Source of the DNA: Microcystis aeruginosa W13-11
Lineage (GTDB): Bacteria > Cyanobacteriota > Cyanobacteriia > Cyanobacteriales > Microcystaceae
Length of the DNA: 36,537 nucleotides
NCBI GenBank assembly: GCA_009995705.1
Contig: JAADBR010000028.1
Location: 1-36,537, forward strand
Reading direction: 5' to 3'
The notes under the pieces were generated by a model. It worked only from the letters and a program-made list of their open reading frames with translations, was not told the DNA's origin and did no database searches. Position numbers and translations under genes: made by a program. Below, in pieces: positions 1-8,269 of this stretch. The first letter of the stretch is position 1; each line of letters starts with the position of its first letter.

Positions 1-60
1 TTAATGCTATATATTCTCATTAACCCTTTTAACCTTTGAATTAATTTTAGTTATTATGTA

Positions 61-354
61 CTACTTTAATGGCTTTTTTGATCTGTGACAGTTGAGGGTG
101 CGGAATGTGGGATAAAAATGTTTGATCGCTCCGTAAGTTACCACTGTAATCTTACTTTCACAGTAAGCGCATTTCCCATTAAACATTTTAACTAATGCTT
201 CTTTAACTTCCCGATGACCATATTTATTTTGTGCTTGGTTAATTTGAGCTTTAGTTGCCTTGTTGTTTGATTGTATTAATTCTAAAGCCTCTAGCCAACG
301 AGCGGCATTTTTAGCTAACACGGGTGGCTCTGATATTCTCGTTACAGGAATCAA
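61..354 (-). CDS. Septu PtuB-like HNH endonuclease, C-terminally truncated
   Basis: This 97-residue protein looks like the N-terminal part of the TIGR02646/PtuB HNH family, the nuclease partner of ABC-type ATPases in Septu and some retron defence systems. Visible are the typical N-terminus (MIPVTRISEPP), the zinc/HNH entry motif CAYCE (C62, C65, E66) and the start of the core, YGAIKHFYP (74-82). Family members usually read YG-I-EH here, so K78 replaces a conserved Glu. Full-length members run to about 200 residues or more and contain a later NLL-C--CN block. Here the frame ends 15 residues after HFYP and no other frame restores that block before the window edge. The start is TTG, inside a TTGA overlap with the ATPase stop, so the two are translationally coupled. 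It is probably a decayed or inactive nuclease; a shortened functional form is less likely. Confidence 0.65.
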   Translation of the reverse strand: MIPVTRISEPPVLAKNAARWLEALELIQSNNKATKAQINQAQNKYGHREVKEALVKMFNGKCAYCESKITVVTYGAIKHFYPTFRTLNCHRSKKPLK

Positions 355-1718
355 GATAAACGCTCCTCTAGTAAGGCATCAATTTGGGATTCTAAACTAT
401 TAGGTTGACTAATTTCGCTAAAGGGTCTAACTTCTCGAACAAATAATGACAGTTGTTCATATTCTTGCTTTTCTTCTGCTGCGAGATTTTTATTTTTACG
501 ATTTAGTTGGTGGTAACGCTTAATTTTATTTTCTGTATCAGTGGGATAGGTTGATTTCAAACCAAAAGCAGCACTTGTTAAAGTACGATCAACATTTGCC
601 GCTAATTCTAAATAAGGAATTTCTACAATCTCTAATTCACCCGCTACCAGATCGATTCTTAGGGTTAAAGAATTTGGCCCCGCACCGGCAGCAATTAAAG
701 GACTATGGGTAGCAACAAAGAATTGAAGCTTGGGAAAAACTTCCTGTAACCATCCAGCAATTTCTCTTTGCCAGGAGGGATGTAAATGAATATCTAACTC
801 ATCGATTAAGACGACTCCAGAAGCCTCTGTGGGGTTATCTAGATCGGGGAAGGATTGTAATAATCGCCAAATTAAATCTCCGGCTAAAGCAATCATACTC
901 CGAAAACCATCGGATAAACTAATGGTTGGAACTTTTTGACCGTTAACTAGAAACTGAATCAAGCCATCGGCAGTTACTTCAGCAATTTCTACATTACCGG
1001 GTAACAGTTTAGTAATTGCTTCTTCGCCGATTTTTTTCATTTGTTTGGCTTGACTATCTTCAGGATTTTTGGCTATTCGATAATCTAAATGCACCATCCA
1101 TCTCTCAAAAGAACTTAAAGATGTATCCTCATTAAATTGGCTGAAAAAGTTGCTAGAGCGTTTCGGAGGTTCAAGACTAGGAATGATCACTTGACTCACT
1201 CGTGTCAAACGACGGAAAGCTCCATAACCGACGGCAAACCAACCATGATTATCGGAGGCAAAAGCATTGGCTCGCAACCAACTCAAAATTTTGCTATTTT
1301 CTTCGATTAATGCTGGTTCTGTATAGGTTTGTTTGTCCTTACTGCCTCCTAACTCTAACCTTTCCTTGCCTGTAACAAAATAGGAATAAGCAAAAGTTCT
1401 TCGAGTTTTATCCGTACCAAATTTTCCCGCATCCCCATCTTCTTGATGAAGCACTGCGGTTAATTTACCCGGTGTTTTAGGATTACATATCCAACCAGTC
1501 GGACGTGGTAATAATTCTTTGGCTGCTTCTGGTCCTGCGAGCAGTAAAGCTAAAGCCTGTAAAATCGTGCTTTTTCCTACTCCATTTTCTCCTAATAAAG
1601 TGATCCAATGATAAGGTTTAGCACGCCAATGACGTTGATTATTGGGATTACTAATAAATTTAATCTCTTGATTCTGGAAGCATTTAATGTTTTCGAGTTT
1701 TATACTTTCAACCCACAT
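351..1718 (-). CDS. AAA/ABC-type ATPase, Septu PtuA-like
   Basis: This is a 455-residue cytosolic ATPase of the OLD/SMC-like AAA family that partners HNH proteins in Septu-type phage defence. Walker A is GENGVGKS (43-50), a signature-like SDGFRSM segment lies before residue 301, Walker B with the D-loop is LIDELD (304-309) plus HLHPSW, and the H-loop is THS (337-339). The N-terminal strand WVESIKLENIKCF is typical of RecF-like ATPases. The reading frame extends 19 codons upstream, but I chose the ATG at 1718 because GGGGGAATGTCG upstream supplies a ribosome site and homologues start at the WVESIKLEN strand. The motifs look intact, unlike those of the nuclease encoded by the next gene, which it overlaps by 4 bases. 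Family placement is confident; the defence role is inferred from the pairing. Confidence 0.8.
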   Translation of the reverse strand: MWVESIKLENIKCFQNQEIKFISNPNNQRHWRAKPYHWITLLGENGVGKSTILQALALLLAGPEAAKELLPRPTGWICNPKTPGKLTAVLHQEDGDAGKFGTDKTRRTFAYSYFVTGKERLELGGSKDKQTYTEPALIEENSKILSWLRANAFASDNHGWFAVGYGAFRRLTRVSQVIIPSLEPPKRSSNFFSQFNEDTSLSSFERWMVHLDYRIAKNPEDSQAKQMKKIGEEAITKLLPGNVEIAEVTADGLIQFLVNGQKVPTISLSDGFRSMIALAGDLIWRLLQSFPDLDNPTEASGVVLIDELDIHLHPSWQREIAGWLQEVFPKLQFFVATHSPLIAAGAGPNSLTLRIDLVAGELEIVEIPYLELAANVDRTLTSAAFGLKSTYPTDTENKIKRYHQLNRKNKNLAAEEKQEYEQLSLFVREVRPFSEISQPNSLESQIDALLEERLS

Positions 1719-1810
1719 CGACATTCCCCCAGAGAATAACAGCGATCGATAAAATTCTAGCTTATTTGGCCACATCTAGCCCTTTTTGGCCTTCATCTCT
1801 AAATCCAGTC

Positions 1811-1836
1811 AAAAACCCTCTCTGCGGAGAGAGGGT
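1811..1836 (-). terminator. Intrinsic terminator of chlI
   Basis: Read on the minus strand, a perfect 9-bp stem (ACCCTCTCT with AGAGAGGGT, tetraloop CCGC) is followed at once by a T run. It sits 10 bases beyond the chlI stop, so it should end chlI transcription before the ATPase/HNH pair. Confidence 0.85.
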
Positions 1837-1845
1837 GAATTAGAT

Positions 1846-2919
1846 TCAGGAATTTTCCTCTAATCCAAAGACGCGATTAAAAGCTTTCAAGACTTTATAA
1901 CCAGAATCGATCGATTCTAGGGGATCTTTCCGCAAACGGTGACGTAAACAGAGAACAATTACCCGACGGATATCATCTACCGTCACAGTGGTCCGTCCTT
2001 CCAAAGCGGCCAGAGCTTTAGCGGCGCGATTGGTAACGATATCGCCGCGCAATCCGTCCACGTCTAACTCGGAACAAACCTCGGAAATTTTCACCCGCAG
2101 ATCATAATCAAGCTCCACAGAAGGCAAAAGATTCTGAGCCTCCACTAGCTTTCTTTGCAGTTCTTCCTGTTCCAAGTTATATTTCTCTAAAAACGAGAGG
2201 GGATTGCCATCAAATTCCGCACGCTGTTCCACGATTTTGACCCGTAGAGGTGGTTCTTTGACGGTGTGAATCTCGGCGTGCATTCCGAAGCGATCAAGCA
2301 GTTGTGGGCGCAATTCTCCCTCTTCTGGGTTGCCTGATCCCACCAAAACAAACCGGGCCGGGTGACGAATGGAAATTCCTTCCCGTTCTACCGTATTCCA
2401 ACCACTAGCAGCCGAATCCAATAGCACATCGACGAGGTGATCGTCAAGTAAATTGACTTCATCCACATAGAGAATGCCGCGATTAGCTTTGGCCAGCAAT
2501 CCTGGTTCAAAAGCTTTTACCCCTTCTGATAGGGCCTTTTCGATGTCAATCGTGCCACAGACCCGATCCTCCGTCGCACCGAGGGGTAGATCTACCATAG
2601 TGACTTTTTTCTTGGCAATGGTCAAGGGAATGGCTTCATCCACCTTTTGCCGCACCTCATCGCTCATTAAATCGGGATCATTAGGGTCAGAATTAAAGGG
2701 ATCGTTAGCAACTACGTCAATTTCTGGTAAAAGGTCAGCTAAAGCCCTAATTGTGGTCGATTTTCCCGTACCTCGATCCCCCATAATCATCACCCCGCCA
2801 ATTTTGGGGTCGATGACGTTGAGCATTAGGGATAATTTCATTTCTTCCTGGCCGACAATAGCGGTGAAGGGAAAAACCACGCGGCGAGTTTTCGGAGGAG
2901 CTTGGGGAGTCACGGTCAT
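1846..2919 (-). CDS. chlI: Magnesium chelatase ATPase subunit I
   Basis: ChlI is the AAA+ motor of Mg-protoporphyrin IX chelatase (ChlI, ChlD, ChlH), which inserts Mg2+ at the first committed step of chlorophyll synthesis. From the ATG at 2919 the protein has 357 residues, the usual length. It shows the conserved start [15 protein letters not shown], Walker A GDRGTGKS (47-54), Walker [14 protein letters not shown], the arginine-finger region [19 protein letters not shown], and the C-terminal helical lid. A TTG four codons upstream is open but has no support from homologues. The gene is monocistronic, with its own terminator just downstream. Identification is very secure. Confidence 0.97.
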   Translation of the reverse strand: MTVTPQAPPKTRRVVFPFTAIVGQEEMKLSLMLNVIDPKIGGVMIMGDRGTGKSTTIRALADLLPEIDVVANDPFNSDPNDPDLMSDEVRQKVDEAIPLTIAKKKVTMVDLPLGATEDRVCGTIDIEKALSEGVKAFEPGLLAKANRGILYVDEVNLLDDHLVDVLLDSAASGWNTVEREGISIRHPARFVLVGSGNPEEGELRPQLLDRFGMHAEIHTVKEPPLRVKIVEQRAEFDGNPLSFLEKYNLEQEELQRKLVEAQNLLPSVELDYDLRVKISEVCSELDVDGLRGDIVTNRAAKALAALEGRTTVTVDDIRRVIVLCLRHRLRKDPLESIDSGYKVLKAFNRVFGLEENS

Positions 2920-3002
2920 AAGTGGATTCAAAAGTCAATAGTTGTTGAGTAAAGAATTATATCTAGTGGGGATTCTAGCCGTCAGCTTTCAGCAAAGCCT
3001 TA

Positions 3003-3392
3003 TCATTGTAAGTCTTTTTTCCTGCTTTTTAAGATCCAGCGCCAGAGGGGATGAGCCGGCCCCTTGGCCCGAATTCTCTGCACCCGTTGCTCTAAGCGCA
3101 GTTTTTCTCTGGGGGAAAGTCCTAAAATAATATTGCGACTTTGCCAGACTAACACTGCTCCTGTAATAGCAACACAAAAGGCTAGACCGATAGAAGACCA
3201 GTAATTGAAAGCTAAAGCGTATCTTAGGGCTGTCCAAGTAAAATACTGCCGCATTAGGGCTATATCATCGCGTAAAACCCATAAACTAGCCGAACCAATC
3301 CCTAACCAACAACCCAACACGAATAACCAACGACCCCATACCGTCAGTCGGTGTAATCTTTGGACTTGTTGCTGTAGTTCAGAATTGGCCAT
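3003..3392 (-). CDS. Small two-helix membrane protein of unknown function
   Basis: This 129-residue protein has two hydrophobic segments: WGRWLFVLGCWLGIGSASLWVL near the N-terminus and IGLAFCVAITGAVLVW in the middle. A basic tail (LSPREKLRLEQRVQRIRAKG) follows. A short coiled-coil-like stretch (MANSELQQQVQRLHRL) precedes the first helix. The ATG at 3392 lies one base past the glyS stop (TGAAATG), so it is almost certainly cotranscribed and coupled with glyS. A TTG at 3413 inside glyS is open but less likely. I do not recognise a named family; it looks like a conserved cyanobacterial hypothetical protein. The high-positive tail suggests the C-terminus is cytosolic. Confidence 0.75.
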   Translation of the reverse strand: MANSELQQQVQRLHRLTVWGRWLFVLGCWLGIGSASLWVLRDDIALMRQYFTWTALRYALAFNYWSSIGLAFCVAITGAVLVWQSRNIILGLSPREKLRLEQRVQRIRAKGPAHPLWRWILKSRKKDLQ

Positions 3393-3393
3393 T

Positions 3394-5523
3394 TCAGTTG
3401 ACAATTGCCCCAAAATCTGCTAAAACTCGGGCGTGATTTCGCAGTAAACCCAAGAGATTTAAACGATTGCGACGGACAGATTCTTTTTCGTCCATGACTA
3501 ACACACTATTTTCGCCATCAAAAAAGTCAGCCACCACGGGAGAAATTGCCGTTAAAGCAGTGACGAGACGCTGATAATCTCTTTGCTCTCTTGCGCTGAT
3601 AGTTTCGGGAATTAGGGCAAGTAGAGCGTCATAAAATGCTTGTTCGGAGGATTGTTCAAATAACTCCCTATCGATGATTCTCTTAGTTTCTAGGGTAGTT
3701 GTATCTAAATCTCCTTTTTGTGCTAAACGGGTCGAGCGATTGACGGTTTCATAGATGTTGGCTAACTGACCATCCTGACGAATTTGGCATAAAAAGCGAG
3801 CGCGTTCACGGGTATCTAATAAATTTTCTAAAGCGCGAGACTTATACTCCGGATCGTTTTCCCCTAAAACTGCATTAACGAGATCATAATCTATCCTCAA
3901 ATCATCAATTAAGAGAGTTTGCAAACGTTGTAAAAAGAAATCTTTAATCAGATTTGTTGGGTTGGGTTTATCGGGATGACTGGTAACAAAATCCTTAGCT
4001 ATCTGCTCAATTAATACCAAAAGATTGATATTAAAATTGGCTGACCAGATAATACTAATTATTGCATTGGCAGCCCGACGGAGAGCGAAGGGATCTGAGG
4101 AACCAGTGGGCAGCATTCCCAGTCCAAAAATACCGACTAAAGTATCTAATCGATCAGCAATTCCCACCACTTGACCGGTGATTGTTTCCGGGAGTAAATC
4201 CCCAGCATTGCGAGGCAGGTAATGTTCAAAAATGCCCCGAGCAACTATAGCCGATTCGCCACTAATTAAAGCATATTTTTCGGCCATTACTCCCTGTAAT
4301 TCTGGAAATTCATAGACCATTTGGGTAACTAAATCCGCTTTACAAAGCATGGCAGTGGACTCTATATCATTGCGACTTTGTTCATCGAGATTTAACTGTT
4401 CGACGATCATCTGGGCAATTTCCATAATCCGATCGACTTTATCGCGCATGGTTCCCAATTCTTCTTGGAAAGTGACGGTTTCCAGTTGGGGAAGAAAACT
4501 ATCTAAGGGTTCATCACAATCAGCAGTATAGAAAAATCTGGCATCAGCTAACCGTGCGCGGATAACCCTTTCATTTCCCGCGGAAATAATCTCCGATTTC
4601 TGGGGATCGCCATTGGAAATAGTAATAAAATAGGGTGACAAACCCCGGGGAGTTTTCACTGGAAAATAACGCTGGTGTGTCACCATCACGGTAATAATTA
4701 CTTCTGGAGGTAATTCCAGAAATTCATCGTCAAATTTGCCAACAATTGCCGTGGGATATTCAACTAAGTTGGTCACTTCTGCTAATAAATCTGCGGTAAT
4801 TTCCGCCACTGCCTCCAGTTTTTTAGCCAGGGTGCTAATCTGATCAGTAATTATCTGTTGACGCACTTGCGGATCCGCTTCCACAAAAATTGATCGCAAA
4901 CTGGTTAAATATGCTTGGGGATGACTAATGGCTAGGGATTGCGGGTGTAGAATGCGATGACCAAAAGTTAAGCGATCACTGGTTAAAGTGGTAGAGCCAT
5001 TAATTAATTCTAGGGGTAAAACTTCCCCATCCACTAAAGTTAATAACCAACGAATTGGCCGGGGGAATCTTAAATCTCCATCTCCCCAACGCATAAAACG
5101 TCTTCCTTCCAAACGGGTAATCCATTGGGGAATTAATTCAGTTAAAATCTCGGCTGTTGGACGACCTGGAATCGTTTTTTCAATATAGACAAATTCTCCT
5201 TTGTCTGTGGCCCGAATGGAGAAAGCAGCGGTACTAACTCCCTGTTTTCGAGCAAAACCCTCACCAGCGGGGGTAATTTGACCATTTTTATAGGCGGCAC
5301 TAACTGGCGGTCCTTTGATCTCCTCGCTGCGAGCTTCTTGCTCCGTCGGTAATCCTGTGATTAACACGGCCAAACGGCGCGGGGTTCCATAAACTTGAAT
5401 AGCAGTAGCGTCCAGAGATTCCGTCTCTAAACTCTTGCTAACTCTTTCCTGCAATTGTGCGATCGCGCTATCGACAAAATCTGCGGGTAGTTCTTCTGTA
5501 CCGACTTCCAGTAAAAAATCCAT
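3394..5523 (-). CDS. glyS: Glycyl-tRNA synthetase beta subunit
   Basis: GlyS is the tRNA-binding beta chain of the bacterial alpha2beta2 glycyl-tRNA synthetase. The protein has 709 residues, normal for the family, and starts with the diagnostic [17 protein letters not shown]. Other hallmarks are [48 protein letters not shown], and [12 protein letters not shown], followed by a C-terminal DALR-like helical domain. The catalytic alpha subunit glyQ is not in the window, so the two subunits are encoded separately, as is common in cyanobacteria. It is the first gene of a likely two-gene unit with the small membrane protein that follows. Confidence 0.97.
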   Translation of the reverse strand: MDFLLEVGTEELPADFVDSAIAQLQERVSKSLETESLDATAIQVYGTPRRLAVLITGLPTEQEARSEEIKGPPVSAAYKNGQITPAGEGFARKQGVSTAAFSIRATDKGEFVYIEKTIPGRPTAEILTELIPQWITRLEGRRFMRWGDGDLRFPRPIRWLLTLVDGEVLPLELINGSTTLTSDRLTFGHRILHPQSLAISHPQAYLTSLRSIFVEADPQVRQQIITDQISTLAKKLEAVAEITADLLAEVTNLVEYPTAIVGKFDDEFLELPPEVIITVMVTHQRYFPVKTPRGLSPYFITISNGDPQKSEIISAGNERVIRARLADARFFYTADCDEPLDSFLPQLETVTFQEELGTMRDKVDRIMEIAQMIVEQLNLDEQSRNDIESTAMLCKADLVTQMVYEFPELQGVMAEKYALISGESAIVARGIFEHYLPRNAGDLLPETITGQVVGIADRLDTLVGIFGLGMLPTGSSDPFALRRAANAIISIIWSANFNINLLVLIEQIAKDFVTSHPDKPNPTNLIKDFFLQRLQTLLIDDLRIDYDLVNAVLGENDPEYKSRALENLLDTRERARFLCQIRQDGQLANIYETVNRSTRLAQKGDLDTTTLETKRIIDRELFEQSSEQAFYDALLALIPETISAREQRDYQRLVTALTAISPVVADFFDGENSVLVMDEKESVRRNRLNLLGLLRNHARVLADFGAIVN

Positions 5524-5655
5524 CTGATTGATTGGCCGTGTTTATGCTTCACCAATCATCTAGGCTATCACAGAAGCCGTGTCCTTAGTTTTTGACTGGT
5601 GTTGTCCGACTTTTTGGGTTAGGGTAAAAGGTGCAGCAAATTGGAATCAGCGACG

Positions 5656-6240
5656 ATGGGAAAGATTAATTTATTAGTCAGTGCCACCTCTGAGGATTGG
5701 ATAGAACAGGCAATTAATAATTTAGGGATTATTCTGCTCGATCATTCCCATTGTGAGCGAAAAGCGGCAGGAGTGGCCTTAAATCTCATGTTTCGTTATC
5801 CTTCCTACGCTTCCCTCGTGCGGAAATTAACAGCGATCGCACAAGAGGAATTAGAACATTTTGAACAGGTAAATCAATGGTTAGATAAATGGGGAATCCC
5901 CCTCGCTCCCTTAAATTCTCCCCCTTATGGTGCTAAATTAAAGGCCCAGATTCGTCACCAAGAACCCGATCGCCTTTTGGATTCTCTGTTAATATCAGCT
6001 TTAATTGAGGCGCGTTCCCACGAAAGATTAGGTTTATTGGGAGAATATTGTCCCGATCCCGATTTAGGCAAATTTTATCGCGGTTTAATGGCTTCCGAAG
6101 CTCGTCATTATGGTATTTATTGGCTATTAGCAGCGGATTATTTTGAACGGACAGTGATCGAGCAACGTTTAGAAACCCTAGCGGCGATCGAAAGTGAGAT
6201 TTTAGCTAATCTGCACCCGGAACCTCGTATTCATAGTTGA
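5656..6240 (+). CDS. miaE: MiaE-like tRNA hydroxylase (diiron)
   Basis: This 194-residue protein belongs to the ferritin-like MiaE family, which hydroxylates 2-methylthio-N6-isopentenyl-adenosine at position 37 of tRNAs. All candidate iron ligands are present: E34 (CERKA), E65 and H68 (EELEH), E118 (EARSHE), and E148 and H151 (SEARHYG). Flanking helices match the family, and the region around E148 reads FYRGLMASEARHYGIYW as expected. I chose the ATG at 5656, preceded by GGAATCAGCGACG. A TTG at 5641 in the same frame would add five residues. The gene stands alone, divergent from glyS and convergent with the FemAB-like gene. Family placement is secure; the exact substrate in cyanobacteria is less certain. 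Confidence 0.88.
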   Translation: MGKINLLVSATSEDWIEQAINNLGIILLDHSHCERKAAGVALNLMFRYPSYASLVRKLTAIAQEELEHFEQVNQWLDKWGIPLAPLNSPPYGAKLKAQIRHQEPDRLLDSLLISALIEARSHERLGLLGEYCPDPDLGKFYRGLMASEARHYGIYWLLAADYFERTVIEQRLETLAAIESEILANLHPEPRIHS

Positions 6241-6270
6241 TTGCACTAACAGAGACAAACCCTATCTAAA

Positions 6271-7461
6271 TTACTCGTTCAACTCAATTTCTCTCTTAGA
6301 AAAGGGTAAATCTTGATTGATTGCGTCAATTTCTTCCTGTTCCATTTGATTAATTTCTTGGATATAATTGCGGAGAATTTGAGTCATTTTGCCATGATAA
6401 AAACGGTGTAAACTGTGATTAGCGGTGGCAGGAAAACCCCGTCTTTTTTTATGTTGTCCTCCCGCACCGGGGTCAAACAGGGTAATACCTTGACTAATCG
6501 CCCAATCGATCGGTTGATAGTAACACGCTTCAAAATGTAAACAGTCGTACTCCTGAAAACTGCCCCAGTAACGACCATAAAGATTAGTATCTTTGCGAAT
6601 ACAAAAAGATAAACCCACGGGTTTAGTATCCTTTTCATTTTGGTAGGCAGTAATCAAAACCGCTCGCTGACGATAATTCGGATATAATTGTTCAAAAAAT
6701 TTCTGTGTCAGGTATTTACTTCCCCAGTAAAATTTATCACAGGTACTGCTATAAAATCGATAAATTAACGGGAACAAATGATGGGGAATTTCTTCGGCAG
6801 CCAGAGTTTTAATAATTAACCCTGCATTAGTAACCGCTTTCCGTTCCCGTTTAATATTGCGGCGTTGATTAGCATTAAAAACCGTCAGATAATCTTCAAA
6901 ACTTTGAAAACCTTTGTTATTCCAAATATAACTATGATGTAACCAGGGAGTAAAGCCAAAATTTTCCATTAAAATTCGCCACTGGGGATCGACAAAAAGA
7001 AAATGACAACCCGACAGATTATTTTGATCACAAAAATGATCAATCGCCGCTATCATTAAAGCAGTAATCTCCAGTTCATTTTCCCCCGGAGCAATTAAAA
7101 AACGATAACCCACCGCTGGAGTAAAAGGGGTCATTCCTAACAGTTTCGGATAGTATCTAATCCCCAAACGATGGGAAAGATCTGCCCATTGGTGGTCAAA
7201 GACAAATTCACCATAACTATGACTTTTAATATACAAAGGAGCGGCGGCAATTAACTCAGCACCGCGCCAAACTGTGAGATGAGCCGGTTGCCACCCAGTG
7301 CGTCCTGTGGCACTGCCAGAAGTTTCGATATTATGTAACCATTGCCACTCTAGAAAGGGAGTAGTTAGGGGTTGAGCGAGAGCATCCCATTTTTGTTGGG
7401 GAATCTCACTCATTTTATCAATCCAAGCGACAGAATATTGAGGTTTAAGCTGTTCTACCAT
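6271..7461 (-). CDS. FemAB-like / PF04339 GNAT-fold acyltransferase
   Basis: This 396-residue cytosolic protein matches the DUF482/PF04339 family, often labelled peptidoglycan biosynthesis/recognition protein. Its members have the double GNAT fold of FemAB aminoacyl transferases. Recognisable blocks are TPFLEWQWLHNIETSGSA near the N-terminus, PHLTVWRGAELIAAAPLYIKSHSYGE-like text, QRRNIKRERKAV in the middle, FCIRKDTNLYGRYWGS, and LHFEACYYQPIDWAI with FDPGAGGQHKKRRGF near the end. It ends 30 bases from the miaE stop in convergent orientation. The family function is not experimentally settled; an N-acyl or aminoacyl transferase acting on cell-wall or small-molecule amines is an inference. Confidence 0.82.
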   Translation of the reverse strand: MVEQLKPQYSVAWIDKMSEIPQQKWDALAQPLTTPFLEWQWLHNIETSGSATGRTGWQPAHLTVWRGAELIAAAPLYIKSHSYGEFVFDHQWADLSHRLGIRYYPKLLGMTPFTPAVGYRFLIAPGENELEITALMIAAIDHFCDQNNLSGCHFLFVDPQWRILMENFGFTPWLHHSYIWNNKGFQSFEDYLTVFNANQRRNIKRERKAVTNAGLIIKTLAAEEIPHHLFPLIYRFYSSTCDKFYWGSKYLTQKFFEQLYPNYRQRAVLITAYQNEKDTKPVGLSFCIRKDTNLYGRYWGSFQEYDCLHFEACYYQPIDWAISQGITLFDPGAGGQHKKRRGFPATANHSLHRFYHGKMTQILRNYIQEINQMEQEEIDAINQDLPFSKREIELNE

Positions 7462-7497
7462 GGGACAAGATAAGTCAACCTTTTTATTTAAGGTAAT

Positions 7498-8178
7498 CTA
7501 GTTTTGAGATTTGTGGGAATCTCGTTCAAGGGAATAATGTAGGAAAATTTCTGCTTCCACGGTTTCCACGCTCAAAAGTCGTAAATTTCTGGCAGAATCT
7601 GCCAGAAATCCAGTTCCTCCCAGGGGAGTTGCCGCTTTATTGCCTCCTAACAGCAAAGGACAAATGGTTAGATAGATTTCATCGATTAAATCTTCAGCTA
7701 AAAGAGAGGCAATTAATTCACCTCCTCCCAGAATCGCCAGTTTTTTGATACCTAGAGCGGTAAATTGACTAAAAATAGCCTTCCAATCACCGCAGACTAA
7801 GACAAGCTCAAATAAACCCCGATTTTCCCATGCCGCCACTTTTTCCGCTGCCGTGATTAACCAGCGTGGGAAAGGCTGCTGAAAAAATTTCATCCGAGGA
7901 TCAAGCTGGCCTGAATAAGAACAAACGATCTGTATCGGCTGCGGAGATAATCCCCGTTGTTGACGGTATGCGAGAAAATCGCCATGACGGATAGGAAGAC
8001 TGGTGTGATAAGCGCGTAGGGTGTTAGCACCGAATAAAGCGGCATCCATGCGGGATAAATGTTGTTCTAGACGCATTTTATCAGTAGCAGAGGCAAATCT
8101 GGCCGCTGACTGGTAGGCGTCGGCAATTTTACCATCGGCACTCATGGCTAAAATAACGGTGGTGTGAGGACGATTCAT
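7498..8178 (-). CDS. RibD C-terminal domain reductase
   Basis: This 226-residue protein consists only of the RibD_C/dihydrofolate-reductase-like fold (PF01872). That domain in RibD reduces 5-amino-6-ribosylamino-pyrimidinedione phosphate with NADPH during riboflavin synthesis. The N-terminus TTVILAMSADGKIAD, the block MDAALFGANTLRAY, the GGGELIASLLAEDLIDEIYLTICPLLLGG segment, and the C-terminal barrel strand are family features. The N-terminal deaminase half of RibD is absent, so it is a stand-alone reductase whose exact substrate is uncertain. The ATG at 8178 is preferred over the TTG at 8184. It lies 36 bases upstream of the FemAB-like gene on the same strand and may be cotranscribed with it. 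Confidence 0.85.
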   Translation of the reverse strand: MNRPHTTVILAMSADGKIADAYQSAARFASATDKMRLEQHLSRMDAALFGANTLRAYHTSLPIRHGDFLAYRQQRGLSPQPIQIVCSYSGQLDPRMKFFQQPFPRWLITAAEKVAAWENRGLFELVLVCGDWKAIFSQFTALGIKKLAILGGGELIASLLAEDLIDEIYLTICPLLLGGNKAATPLGGTGFLADSARNLRLLSVETVEAEIFLHYSLERDSHKSQN

Positions 8179-8269
8179 GGCCAATGATCAAGGATATCAC
8201 CAGATCCGATTGGTGAATAGGCTAGTATAGTTTAGAGTTTGATAGCAAGAATCAAACCAATTTCTGCCT

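Noticed and set aside
2474..2941. 155-residue + strand frame across chlI
   Set aside because: It is the antisense of the strongly conserved chlI gene; composition and lack of a ribosome site mark it as a shadow.
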